NCBI RefSeq assembly: GCF_016653635.2
Contig: NZ_CP067420.1
Span: forward strand, 3,259,501 to 3,323,500
Length of the DNA stretch: 64,000 nucleotides
Reading direction: 5' to 3'
Origin: Skermanella sp. TT6
Lineage (GTDB): Bacteria > Pseudomonadota > Alphaproteobacteria > Azospirillales > Azospirillaceae
Part shown: one piece after another, positions 54,582-63,151 of the stretch
Position numbering within the stretch: the stretch's first letter is position 1
Layout: the number at the start of each line of letters is the position of its first letter
The notes under the pieces: generated by a model
Seen by the model: only the letters and a program-made list of their open reading frames with translations
What the model was told of the DNA's origin: nothing
Database searches by the model: none
Program-made: the position numbers and the translations under genes

Positions 54582-54640
54582 GCCAGCGTGCCCGACCATC
54601 TCTTTCCCGAAGGATACGCCCTGGCCTGAAGGCGGTATGC
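54582..54640 (+). repeat. 59-bp segment similar to the 3' end of the HNH gene
   Basis: It matches 59413-59471 in about 80% of positions, including CTCTTTCCCGAAGG and CCTGAAGGCGG. In the HNH frame it encodes ASVPDHLFPEGYALA and a stop, against ASVPGHLFPEGYDRS and a stop. It is probably a relic of a second copy of that gene's end. Confidence 0.45.
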
Positions 54641-54652
54641 GGAGGATAGGAA

Positions 54653-54994
54653 ATGACAAAGCGGCAGTCCGGCAAGGGCAGCTATGACCGCGAATACCTT
54701 GAGAAATTGATCGAGGAGGCAATTATCGACTGCTACAACGAACACGAGCAGGCTGTGGGGATGTTCACGAAAATCGAGGAGGAACTGGACCTACCCTTCA
54801 GGACACGGATCCTTGGCGTGGACGTCACCGTGATCGCTGTCGAACAGGAGGACGATGGCCTCGGCATTGCCGCCGTTTGCGAACGTGATGGCGAGCGACA
54901 GCACATCTCCCTGAGTGATCTGCCCTTGCCGGCACCGCCTCCGGAGGGCGCGGAATGGATTGCCGCCTACCGGCTCTGGGCGCGCCACCAGTAG
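54653..54994 (+). CDS. Conserved hypothetical protein, calcium-binding-like annotation
   Basis: The 113-residue acidic protein reads YDREYLEKLIEEAIIDCYNE, EQAVGMFTKIEEELDLPFRT, then a small beta part (ILGVDVTVIAVEQEDDG) and ISLSDLPLPAPPPEGAEWIAAYRLWA. Short homologues with the EEELDLPFRT core are often labelled calcium-binding proteins, on weak grounds. GGAGG precedes ATG 54653. The neighbours are relics, and the function is unknown. Confidence 0.6.
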   Translation: MTKRQSGKGSYDREYLEKLIEEAIIDCYNEHEQAVGMFTKIEEELDLPFRTRILGVDVTVIAVEQEDDGLGIAAVCERDGERQHISLSDLPLPAPPPEGAEWIAAYRLWARHQ

Positions 54995-54999
54995 TCGCC

Positions 55000-55232
55000 T
55001 GACGAGGACGAGGTATGAGCGGATCCAGCAGTCGACAGCTGGCGATCGCGGAAGCAGCCGAACCCCTGAGCCGCGACGAGCTCTCCACTTGCCGCCGCCG
55101 GGCGCCAGCAGCGCCAGATCGTAGCTCCCGGGGCAGATTCGCTCCGCAATCTTGAACGCCGTTGTGGGCCCGGCCGCTTCCAACAGATGGACCCCGGGGA
55201 AGATCACGACGGCGATTGCACAGCGCGTGGCA
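55000..55232 (-). pseudogene. GlxA-type transcriptional regulator relic (N-terminal piece)
   Basis: The minus strand encodes RCAIAVVIFPGVHLLEAAGP, TTAFKIAERICPGSYDLALL and APGGGKWRARRGSGVRLL, the start of a GlxA-like AraC regulator with a DJ-1/amidase-type domain. After this the frame shifts (LDPLIPRPRQATTGG can be read in another frame) and no helix-turn-helix domain remains. The rest of the interval up to 55363 has no gene. Confidence 0.5.
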
Positions 55233-55363
55233 GTAATCGCCCGATCTGCGTCATTCCGGACAGAACGTAACGGCGTTAGGCTGGGGGTAAAGCATGTGAT
55301 CTGGATTCCACATGATCGTCCGCTGCCGGACGTCGGAATGTCGCTTGCCACAGGAGGACCAAC

Positions 55364-55786
55364 ATGCAGCCTCGCATTACCATGTTGACGATCGGCGTGG
55401 ATGACCTTGAGAGGTCGGTGCGCTTCTACCGCGATGGGCTCGGCTTTCCGACGAAGGGAATAATGGGAGAACAGTACGAGCACGGCGCCGTGGCCTTCTT
55501 TGACCTCCAAGCCGGCCTCAAGCTCGCCGTCTGGCCTCGGGACAGCCTTGCCCACGACACAGGTCTCGCGACATCCCACCCGAACCCGACGGAGTTCTCG
55601 ATCGGGCACAACGTATCCAGCGAAGACGAGGTCGATGAGGTCATGCGGAGGGCCGAACAGGCCGGTGCCCGGATCGTGAAGCCGGCGCGCAGGACGTTCT
55701 GGGGCGGCTATGCAGGTTACTTCCAGGATCCTGATCAGCACCTGTGGGAGATAGCCTTCAACCCCGGCCTCATTCCCGGCGACTAA
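55364..55786 (+). CDS. VOC family protein (glyoxalase/dioxygenase fold)
   Basis: The 140-residue protein has two beta-alpha-beta-beta-beta halves: MLTIGVDDLERSVRFYRDGLG, and ARIVKPARRTFWGGYAGYFQDPDQHLWEIAFNPG, with the closing Glu of the metal site in HLWEIAFNP. Members of this type are annotated as glyoxalases or drug-resistance proteins; the substrate is unknown. It has a good AGGAGG site before ATG 55364. It is followed 25 bases later by a DJ-1 family gene on the same strand. Confidence 0.87.
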   Translation: MQPRITMLTIGVDDLERSVRFYRDGLGFPTKGIMGEQYEHGAVAFFDLQAGLKLAVWPRDSLAHDTGLATSHPNPTEFSIGHNVSSEDEVDEVMRRAEQAGARIVKPARRTFWGGYAGYFQDPDQHLWEIAFNPGLIPGD

Positions 55787-55811
55787 GCTTTGCGGGAGTT
55801 CGCTGATCACC

Positions 55812-56963
55812 ATGGATAAGCGGCTTGTCTTGTGGAGCGGTTTGGGCGTCGTCACACTTCTCGTGACGATCGGCGGGACTTGGATTCTCTCGCTGCCTCC
55901 AGCGCCGGCCGTCGGAGCCGCGCCGCCGATCGCGCAGGAAGAGGCCGACGCCACGATGGCGGCTCTGAAGCCGCCGAAGCGCCGGCGCCCGCTGATCGCG
56001 ATCGTCGGCGCCAATGGCGGCAGCGAAACCACCGACTATCTCATGCCCTATGGCATCCTTCGGCGCGCCGACGTTGCCGATGTCGTGGCGCTGGCAACGG
56101 AGCCGGGGCCGGTGACGCTTTATCCCGCGCTCAAGGTCGAGCCGCAGGCGACAATCGCGGACTTCGATGCGCGGCATCCGGAAGGCGCCGACTATGTCAT
56201 CGTCCCCGCCATGCGCCGCGACGACGACCGGGCGGTCCTGCAATGGATCAGGAGTCAGGCGACCAAGGGTGCGATCATCATCGGCGTCTGCGCCGGAGCC
56301 AAGGTCGTCGGCAATGCCGGGCTCCTCGACGGCAAGCGGGCGACGACCCACTGGTATTATCTCGAGGAACTGCGCCGCAAGCATCCCGCGATCCACTATG
56401 TCGCGGACCGGCGGCTGGTAATCGACCAAGGCGTTGCGACGACGACCGGGATCACCGCGTCCATGCCGATGTCGCTCACCCTGATCGAGGCCATCGCGGG
56501 CCGGGACAAGGCCCAGGCAGTCGGTCGGGACATCGGCGTCATGCACTGGGACGCGCGTCACGACAGCGGTGCGTTCCAGTTCACGCGCCCGTTCGCGTTG
56601 ACGGCGATCGGCAACCGGCTTGCCTTCTTGAACCACGAGCAGCTCGCCATGGAACTTGCTCCCGGCGTCGACGAAGTGTCGCTTGCCCTCGTCGCGGACG
56701 CCTGGTCGCGGACCTATCGGTCACGCGCGGTGACGTTCGCCGGCACGGCCGGTGCGCTGCAGACCCGCAACGGCATCCGCATCATCCCCGATCAGGTTGC
56801 CACGAACTGGCCCGCGGAGCAGCTGCTTCCGTTGATCGGGGATCAGCAACCAGCACAAGCATTGGACCAGGCCCTTCGCGGAATCGCGGCCCGCTACGGA
56901 ATGCGTACAGCCGACTTCGTCGCCATGCAGCTCGAATACCCGAGACAAAGGGCAGCGCAATGA
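55812..56963 (+). CDS. Membrane-anchored DJ-1/PfpI family protein
   Basis: The 383-residue protein has an N-terminal membrane segment (about 5-27), then a DJ-1/PfpI domain with VGANGGSETTDYLMPYGIL, VIVPAMRRDDD and the nucleophile elbow IIIGVCAGAKVVGNAGLLDGKRATTHW containing the Cys. A second, weaker domain (about 240-383) follows without a recognisable helix-turn-helix. It resembles periplasmic GlxA-like amidase proteins. With a VOC protein upstream it may act in detoxification of reactive carbonyls; that link is inference. Confidence 0.8.
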   Translation: MDKRLVLWSGLGVVTLLVTIGGTWILSLPPAPAVGAAPPIAQEEADATMAALKPPKRRRPLIAIVGANGGSETTDYLMPYGILRRADVADVVALATEPGPVTLYPALKVEPQATIADFDARHPEGADYVIVPAMRRDDDRAVLQWIRSQATKGAIIIGVCAGAKVVGNAGLLDGKRATTHWYYLEELRRKHPAIHYVADRRLVIDQGVATTTGITASMPMSLTLIEAIAGRDKAQAVGRDIGVMHWDARHDSGAFQFTRPFALTAIGNRLAFLNHEQLAMELAPGVDEVSLALVADAWSRTYRSRAVTFAGTAGALQTRNGIRIIPDQVATNWPAEQLLPLIGDQQPAQALDQALRGIAARYGMRTADFVAMQLEYPRQRAAQ

Positions 56964-57088
56964 AGATGCCACGCCAAGCGCAATAATGATAAGCGCTTAA
57001 AACCGCGTCTACTTTGACGTTCGAAGCTTAGGATCCGAAAGGTCCTTGGGCCGTCCGGTGATCGCGTCGTACCCGGCACGGGGAATGG

Positions 57089-57352
57089 TCATGGACGCAG
57101 GCCGGCCGCCTTGCGCAACGCTTCGTTGATCCTGGTCTGCCAACCCGGGCCTGTCGCGCGGAAGTGAGCCAGCACATCGGGGTCGAGGCGAAGCGTCGTC
57201 AATTCCTTGGGCGCCGCCGCCTTCGGGCGACCGCCGCGCCGCGCCCTGGCGAACCACTCGTCAGTCAGCTCCGGCACATCAACGGCGTCCCAATCCTCCT
57301 GGCTGATGTGGTCAGGCTTGGGCGGCATGGTAGCGGCGTTCCTCTCGGTCAT
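57089..57352 (-). CDS. brnA: BrnA family antitoxin, second pair
   Basis: The 87-residue protein has an acidic N-terminal half with ELTDEWFARARRG and the C-terminal DNA-binding part TTLRLDPDVLAHFRATGPGW with QTRINEALRKAAG, the standard BrnA pattern. It overlaps the end of brnT by 41 bases. It is only distantly similar to the pair at 417-972, so it probably was acquired separately. Confidence 0.88.
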   Translation of the reverse strand: MTERNAATMPPKPDHISQEDWDAVDVPELTDEWFARARRGGRPKAAAPKELTTLRLDPDVLAHFRATGPGWQTRINEALRKAAGLRP

Positions 57353-57581
57353 TGGCTTTCCTCAATCCGATGATGCGCGTATCGTCGCCGCGCGGCGTCC
57401 ACACCATCACATGCAGGCGGAGGCCGATGTAGCCGATGGTGATGAAGCGGTCTTCGCCATAGTCCCGGCGATCATCCACGGCGGTCAGCGCGGTTTCCCA
57501 GTCGAACCCCTCGACGGCAGCGAAGTCCACGCCATGCTTGGCAAGGTTGGCTGCGCGCTTGTTGTCGTCCCAGGTGTTCAT
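57312..57581 (-). CDS. brnT: BrnT family toxin, second pair
   Basis: The 89-residue protein reads WDDNKRAANLAKHGVDFAAV, DDRRDYGEDRFITIGYIG and RIIGLRKANDREERRYH, matching BrnT. ATG 57581 is chosen because the conserved WD-x-NK start follows; a longer frame to 57617 is not family-like. The toxin gene comes first and brnA second, as usual. The 228 bases up to the epimerase-like gene hold the promoter. Confidence 0.88.
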   Translation of the reverse strand: MNTWDDNKRAANLAKHGVDFAAVEGFDWETALTAVDDRRDYGEDRFITIGYIGLRLHVMVWTPRGDDTRIIGLRKANDREERRYHAAQA

Positions 57582-57809
57582 CCCGGTTAATGTAAATACG
57601 AAAACACAGGCGGGCAAGCAGTTTTTGTAGCTACAGTAAGGCGATGTACATGCGGCTGGCGCGGCTCACGGCGCAACAGGGCGGAGGGGACCCGCTGGCC
57701 GGTTTTTCCCCACCTGCTCCCCAGGCGATACGGGGGCGGGCGGAACCGTTGTCCGTGCTGAGTTTTCAGTAGATCATCCTGTCGAGGAAGCTCATATGGC
57801 GGACCCCAC

Positions 57810-58775
57810 ATGATGATCCCGGCTGCAGGCTCTGAAGGGAGCGCCTTTCAGCATCAAAGACTGGTTACCGTGTTCGGTGGGACCGGCTTCCTTGGACGCC
57901 GGATCGTGCGGCATCTCCTCAGGCGCGGGTTTGGGGTGCGGGTGGCCGCGCGCCATCCGGAGAGGGTTCAGGCGGTGTTTCGGTCGAATGAGCCGGCGCC
58001 GCTGGCGGTGGCGGCCGATGTGCATGATAAATGGGCAGTGGCGGCAGCACTTGCCGGAGCCTTTGGTGCCGTCAATGCGGTCAGCCTCTACGTCGAGCAC
58101 GGCCGGGAAAGCTTCGACGCGGTGCACGTCGAGGGAGCCGCGCGCCTTGCCAGACATGCGCGCGAAGCCGGTGTGGAGCGGCTGGTGCATGTGTCCGGCA
58201 TCGGAGCCGATCCGGGGTCCACTGCACCCTATATTCGGGCGCGCGGGCGGGGCGAGCTGGCGGTGACCGAGGCTTTCGGGGCGGCGACGCTCATCCGGCC
58301 GGCTGTCATGTTCGGACCGGATGATGCCTTTCTGACGCGCCTGGTGAAGCTCGTCCGGACCCTGCCGGTCTATCCGATGTTCGGCCGTGGCCAGACCCGG
58401 CTTCAACCCGTCTATGTGACCGATGTCGCCGAAGCGATCGCGCGCGTGCTGGACCGCTCCGATGGCGCGGATCGCCCCTGCTACGAATTGGGCGGTCCGC
58501 GCGTCTACACCTATCAGGAGCTTCTGCAATCCATCGCCAGTGAGATGGGTACTCGTGTCCGAACGGTTCCGATGCCGTTTGCCGTATGGATGGCTCTGGC
58601 TGGCATCGCCGAGTTCCTGCCGGGCACGCCACTGACGCGGAATCAGATTGCGCTCATGAAGCACGACAACGTCGCCTCTGCCGATCTGCCCGGCCTGCCT
58701 GAGCTTTCCGTCACGCCGACGGCGGTGGAGGTTATCGTAGCGACGCTGGACATGGCCAGGAACCAACCCATTTAA
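57810..58775 (+). CDS. NAD(P)-binding epimerase-like protein (NDUFA9/NmrA type)
   Basis: The 321-residue extended short-chain dehydrogenase has VTVFGGTGFLGRRIVRHLLRRG (about 19-40), HVEGAARLARHAREAGVERLVHVSGIGA and FGAATLIRPAVMFGPDDAF. It belongs to the complex I NDUFA9-like group common in alphaproteobacteria. The Tyr-Lys pair is not in the usual position (APYIRARGRGE in place of YxxxK), so it may bind NAD(P) without classical dehydrogenase activity. Confidence 0.87.
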   Translation: MMIPAAGSEGSAFQHQRLVTVFGGTGFLGRRIVRHLLRRGFGVRVAARHPERVQAVFRSNEPAPLAVAADVHDKWAVAAALAGAFGAVNAVSLYVEHGRESFDAVHVEGAARLARHAREAGVERLVHVSGIGADPGSTAPYIRARGRGELAVTEAFGAATLIRPAVMFGPDDAFLTRLVKLVRTLPVYPMFGRGQTRLQPVYVTDVAEAIARVLDRSDGADRPCYELGGPRVYTYQELLQSIASEMGTRVRTVPMPFAVWMALAGIAEFLPGTPLTRNQIALMKHDNVASADLPGLPELSVTPTAVEVIVATLDMARNQPI

Positions 58776-58812
58776 CCGGCTCCGTCCGGCCTACCTATCG
58801 AAGGCTCCATTG

Positions 58813-59460
58813 ATGAGCATTGCCTTGCGCCGACAGATCGCCTGCCACTCGGATCTTGCCGCGATCCTGGCCCTGGTCGATCCTTGCCCGAAAGGCGTGC
58901 CCCGCCCGTCATTCGCACTCCCCAGCGGTCGGACGGCGCAGGCGACCCAGCCGCTCCGGGCCTTCCGCCTGAAGGGAACACGGTGTGCCGAATGCGGCCT
59001 CCAGGGCCACCACTTCCTGGAGTTCAGGACCGGGCGGCAGGGCCTGTCCGGACTGGCTCTGATGGGCTTTGGCGACCGCGGGCCGACCTCCCCCACCGCC
59101 GATCACATCGTGCCCCGCAGCCTGGGCGGTGCCGGAGCCCCGGGGAACCTCCGGGTTTTATGCGCCGAGTGCAACGTGCGCAAGGCCAACCGGTGCACGG
59201 TTGCGACCGTGACCCGGTTCCGGTTGGCCGAGGTGAAGAACCGCCTGCGGGCCTCCTATGGCGCTCTCCACCCGTCTTTCCAGGAATTCCACCGCGCATA
59301 CCTGCGCCATTTCGATGCGACCGTCTCCATTGACCAAGGCTATGTCGATGACGCCGGGCTGATCGCCTATGCCGCAGCCATCGAGCACCGGTTCGGACTG
59401 GTCTGTGACTTGGCCAGCGTGCCAGGCCACCTCTTTCCCGAAGGGTACGACCGATCCTGA
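58813..59460 (+). CDS. HNH endonuclease-like protein
   Basis: The 215-residue protein has a zinc-stabilised HNH domain: GTRCAECGLQGHHF, ADHIVPRSLGGAGAPGNLRVLCAECNVRKAN, with the catalytic His in DHIVPRS and paired CxxC motifs. The C-terminal 80 residues are helical. It is a possible nuclease of mobile or defence origin. ATG 58813 is used. The last codons are echoed in a relic at 54582. Confidence 0.83.
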   Translation: MSIALRRQIACHSDLAAILALVDPCPKGVPRPSFALPSGRTAQATQPLRAFRLKGTRCAECGLQGHHFLEFRTGRQGLSGLALMGFGDRGPTSPTADHIVPRSLGGAGAPGNLRVLCAECNVRKANRCTVATVTRFRLAEVKNRLRASYGALHPSFQEFHRAYLRHFDATVSIDQGYVDDAGLIAYAAAIEHRFGLVCDLASVPGHLFPEGYDRS

Positions 59461-59529
59461 AGGCGGCATGCTACCCACATCGAGTCGTTGCAAGTGCCGA
59501 AGATCTATGCGGTGCCGAACTGCGCTTTC

Positions 59530-60810
59530 CTATCCGAAGCTAAGTGCCTTGGCGTTCGGATTCAGGTATTTGACCCCTGAGCCCTCTTCTTCATAGGACC
59601 ATTCGGCGACGACGGTTTTGCCTTGCTTCGCATAATGCAGCCGCACTGTCCAGACCCTGTCACCTGAACGCTCCGCCCGCCATGGCTCGTCGATCAATGC
59701 GTCGTCAGCGACAGACTGGAAGCGGAGTCTGACAATCTCCTCGACATATCTGGATGAGTCGCCTTTGGATTGCACGTGCAACTTGGCGAGCTTGACGGCC
59801 TCGATCGCCTTCGTTGCTTGGTCGACAGGTGGGAAGGTCAGTTTCAACTCCTCATGGAGGACTCGAGCATGGTGCGGAAACTCCGGATCCGCCGGCTGTG
59901 TCGCCGAATGCGGCAGCTTCACGCCATTCTCCCCAGTGGCCGCAACCACGTGGTCATCCTGGACTCCGTGTTCAAAATCAGCGCGGATGACGATTCTATA
60001 GACTCCCTCAGGCCAAGGACGGCCATGACGAGAAATGCCGGCGATCCACAGCTCATTGCCGATGCTGATACGTGCCGTGTAGGTGAACTCATCCGGCGCG
60101 GCCTCGGGCGATACGGAAACCTTAATCTGCGTCCCGATTGGCAACAGAACTCTTAGCCTCAATTCGATATGGCCTTCGGCGTTTCGACGAAGGGCAATCC
60201 GTTCAATCAGGGAGGCGACCCCCTCCAATGGTGGTTCATATGCACGTAGGCGTCCGCCGGTGGCAGCGTCCAGTTTTGTCGTGACTTCCCGGACCAGCGG
60301 CCGAAGCTCCTTGCCAAGCCGCTCTGATCCTGATCGCATGAAGGGTTCGGTACTGGTCACCAGCTCCTTGCCTAGGGATCGTAGTCCGCGGCGGGGCAGC
60401 AGGCTCCAGACGAATGCGGCCAACCATCCGAATCCTGTCCATCCGAGAAAGACATTGAGCGCGATGATGAATTTGCGATCCGTGTGCCGTCGAACATCGG
60501 CGACAACGGCGGGAAGAAGATACGCCAGTCCCAGAGTGAATAATAGAAGCAGGTCACTGTAGTTTGGATGTGTATGGCTCTCGTTGAGCCAAGCAACGAA
60601 TAGGAGTACTTGCTGCCACAATCCGCCATATGGAGTATTAGCGCCACTCTGAAGTAATTTTGGATCTTGGAGAAACTCCGTGATCTTTATTCCTGTGAAA
60701 CCGATTAAAACTAGGAGAGCAGAAATCAACAGGATCGTGAGTAGGAAGTAAGACGGACCTTGTGAGCTCAGAGTTCCGGGCCGATATTCTGCGAAAAGTT
60801 GTTGCCTCAT
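59530..60810 (-). CDS. Membrane protein with superinfection-immunity-like domain
   Basis: The 426-residue protein has three or four membrane segments near the N terminus (YFLLTILLISALLVLIGFTG, LLLFTLGLAYLLPAVVAD, IIALNVFLGWTGFGWLAAFVWSLLP). The latter two, with the DVRRHTDRKF loop, match the Imm superinfection-immunity domain of T4-type phages. A large soluble part follows with about 270 residues and ends WSYEEEGSGVKYLN. The lower GC suggests acquisition. The role of the soluble domain is unknown. ATG 60810 is chosen over 60873. Confidence 0.7.
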   Translation of the reverse strand: MRQQLFAEYRPGTLSSQGPSYFLLTILLISALLVLIGFTGIKITEFLQDPKLLQSGANTPYGGLWQQVLLFVAWLNESHTHPNYSDLLLLFTLGLAYLLPAVVADVRRHTDRKFIIALNVFLGWTGFGWLAAFVWSLLPRRGLRSLGKELVTSTEPFMRSGSERLGKELRPLVREVTTKLDAATGGRLRAYEPPLEGVASLIERIALRRNAEGHIELRLRVLLPIGTQIKVSVSPEAAPDEFTYTARISIGNELWIAGISRHGRPWPEGVYRIVIRADFEHGVQDDHVVAATGENGVKLPHSATQPADPEFPHHARVLHEELKLTFPPVDQATKAIEAVKLAKLHVQSKGDSSRYVEEIVRLRFQSVADDALIDEPWRAERSGDRVWTVRLHYAKQGKTVVAEWSYEEEGSGVKYLNPNAKALSFG

Positions 60811-61166
60811 CTTGAAATCCTGTTGAAAGCATTCCGAAGAGAGCGGTGCCAAATCGAGAGGTATACAAAACAATAGGTTTGTGATGGCCGAAATGGCAGA
60901 ACTTGGGTCGCGTCAACGCTGATCTGCTCATCATTGCAGTCCCGCACAACGCCGCCGCTGAATGCGGATTCGGCAACTCGTATTAAAGTCTAAAGGTGGT
61001 GTGTTAATTGACTGTTTAAGGCGGGTTGTCAGAGTTGGAGCTGGATTTGGACCGGAGGGCGGGTTGGTGAACCCGTGAGAGAATTGGTCGCGAGGGCGGG
61101 CAGTCAAACCTGATCGGCCCGCCGTGTTTGTGAACCAGTTCCGCGCTTGCGTGATCGTGCGGCAGA
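60811..61166. other. Gene-free stretch, 356 bases
   Basis: AT-rich for this genome, with no recognised gene. It holds the promoter of the superinfection-immunity-like gene and the 3' side of the phosphatase/glycohydrolase gene. Confidence 0.45.
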
Positions 61167-63032
61167 TCACCGCCGAGAGTCTGCTGCGGCAGTCAGCAGC
61201 GCCTCGGCGAGATCGAGCAGGTCGTCAGGCCAGTACTCCATCGGCCGTGGTTGGCGCGCACCGGTATCCCGCAGCGGTCGGCAGGTCAGGACGAGACGCC
61301 GCCAGCGCGCCGGGATGCCGTCCCGTCCCTCGGCAGTGCCGACAAGCGCACCAGCGATGGCCCCATTCGTATCGGTATCGCCGCCCCGCATGACCGTGTC
61401 GATCACCGCCTCCTCGACACCGCGCCCAGCGGCGAGCTGGTAAACGGCATTCTGGAGCGCGGTCAGTACCCAGCCCTGGTGGTGCTGATAGTCCAACGGC
61501 CGGGCGATCTCTCCCTGGCGCAGGCGTTCCCGCACGGCGTCGGCCCCGGCACCCTGCCCCGCGTGGTCCCTGGCTGCCGCCAGCATCTGTCCCCGACTGC
61601 CCCCCGCCACGCCGACGGAGATCGCCGCGGCGTAGGCCGAGCATGCGGCGACGCAGACCGGGTGCGGATGGGTGAGGGTGCTGTCCTCCGCCGCCAGCAT
61701 GGCGGCACGCGCGGGATCGCCGGCCATGAACACGCCGATCGGGCTCACGCGCATCAGCGAGCCGTTCGCCTGGCTCTCCACCCGCGCCGCACGTCGCGCC
61801 GCCGCGACACGCTCGCCCGCGACTCCACGCGCCGCCGCGCCGAGGGCGGCCGCGGTGGTGCCGCCGATGTCGAAGGGTGGTGAGCAATACCACCGAACGT
61901 AGGCACCCAGAACCCGCTCGGCCTTGAAGCCACCTTCCCCCACCAGGCTGCGCGCAAGCGCCAGGGCCAGTTCGGAGTCGTCGGTCGGCTGGCCGGCGAC
62001 GATGTTCCAGGGACCGCCGTCGGCAAGGTCCCGCAGACCCTCGGGATGGAGACGGGCGATCTCGGCGGCGGAACGGAACTCGGCGAGCGCGCCCAGCGCG
62101 TCCCCCGCCACCTGACCCAGCAGGCAACCCTGCGCGCGGTTGAGGAGCAGCGGGTCGGCCACCCGCCGGTACGGATTGCCGGGCCGGGCTTCAGAGCGAA
62201 ACTCCGTGAAGACCGCATCCCAATGGCGGCCGGCCAGTTCGGCTGCAGCCTCCCGCGATCCGCCGAAGCAGGCGCGGACACCGCAGGGCCGTTTGACATT
62301 GTACAGGACCGGCTCGCCCCGACCGTCGAGCAGAACGCCCCCGTTGCCCCGCAGGAGCGCGTGTCCCGCCGCGAGGTCCCAGGCCGCCGGGTTGTTGATC
62401 GAAACCGCCGCTATATTCTCGCCGACAGCCGCGAGCGCCAGCCGGTAGGCGATGCTGGGGATAGCCAGGAAACGGGCCGGCGCAACGGCGAGCGCGTTCG
62501 CCACCGGCCGGTCCGCGGCGGCGTGGGACACGGCGACCACCTCGGTGGCTGCGAGCCGGCGCCCGTGCAGATCGGCGGTCACCGGAACGCCGTTGCGCCG
62601 GACGGGGCCGCAGCCTTCAGCCCAGGCGATCAAATCGCCAGCATCGTCAGGATAACCGAAGGCATGGACCACACCGAGCACCGGGACACCATCGCGCAGC
62701 AGGGCGATGGACACACTCGAACCGCGCTGTCTTTCCAGGAAGGCGGCGGTCCCATCGTGCGGATCGACCACCCAGCAGAGTTCGGGATTCGCCGCATGTC
62801 GGCCGGTTTCTTCGCCCAACCAATCACAGGGGAAGCGGGCCAGCAGCCGGTCCTTCAGGAGAACCTCCACCTCGTGGTCGATCGGCGCGTGCCCGCCCCG
62901 GCCGCGCGGGCCATCAGGGCGGTGGAACTCATGGCGCAGCCGATCGCCGGCCTCCTTCGCGACCGCGACGGCGGCCTCCAACGCGCCAGCCAGCAGGGCG
63001 GCGTCCGGATGGTTGCATTTCTGCGGTTTCAT
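61167..63032 (-). CDS. Inositol-monophosphatase-like/ADP-ribosylglycohydrolase fusion
   Basis: The 621-residue protein joins two metal enzymes. The N-terminal domain (about 1-265) is of the inositol monophosphatase/CysQ type: GEETGRH, VVDPHDGTAAFLE and AAWDLAAGHALL. The C-terminal domain (about 295-621) is a DraG/ARH-type ADP-ribosylglycohydrolase: QGCLLGQVAGDALGALAEF, GQPTDDSELALALARSL and VMRGGDTDTNGAIAGALVG, with the dinuclear Mg ligands. It could remove ADP-ribose or phosphate from a modified nucleotide or protein. It is divergent from the resolvase-like gene at 63152. Confidence 0.88.
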   Translation of the reverse strand: MKPQKCNHPDAALLAGALEAAVAVAKEAGDRLRHEFHRPDGPRGRGGHAPIDHEVEVLLKDRLLARFPCDWLGEETGRHAANPELCWVVDPHDGTAAFLERQRGSSVSIALLRDGVPVLGVVHAFGYPDDAGDLIAWAEGCGPVRRNGVPVTADLHGRRLAATEVVAVSHAAADRPVANALAVAPARFLAIPSIAYRLALAAVGENIAAVSINNPAAWDLAAGHALLRGNGGVLLDGRGEPVLYNVKRPCGVRACFGGSREAAAELAGRHWDAVFTEFRSEARPGNPYRRVADPLLLNRAQGCLLGQVAGDALGALAEFRSAAEIARLHPEGLRDLADGGPWNIVAGQPTDDSELALALARSLVGEGGFKAERVLGAYVRWYCSPPFDIGGTTAAALGAAARGVAGERVAAARRAARVESQANGSLMRVSPIGVFMAGDPARAAMLAAEDSTLTHPHPVCVAACSAYAAAISVGVAGGSRGQMLAAARDHAGQGAGADAVRERLRQGEIARPLDYQHHQGWVLTALQNAVYQLAAGRGVEEAVIDTVMRGGDTDTNGAIAGALVGTAEGRDGIPARWRRLVLTCRPLRDTGARQPRPMEYWPDDLLDLAEALLTAAADSRR

Positions 63033-63151
63033 GGCGATCCTCCTGTGTACGATCGGCTGGAAGAATATGGCCGGCGGATCGGAAAAAATCGCGTCATCGG
63101 ATTTTTTACCGGCGCGGCGTTATGGGCGGATCGAGCGTGGGAGAGGATGGC

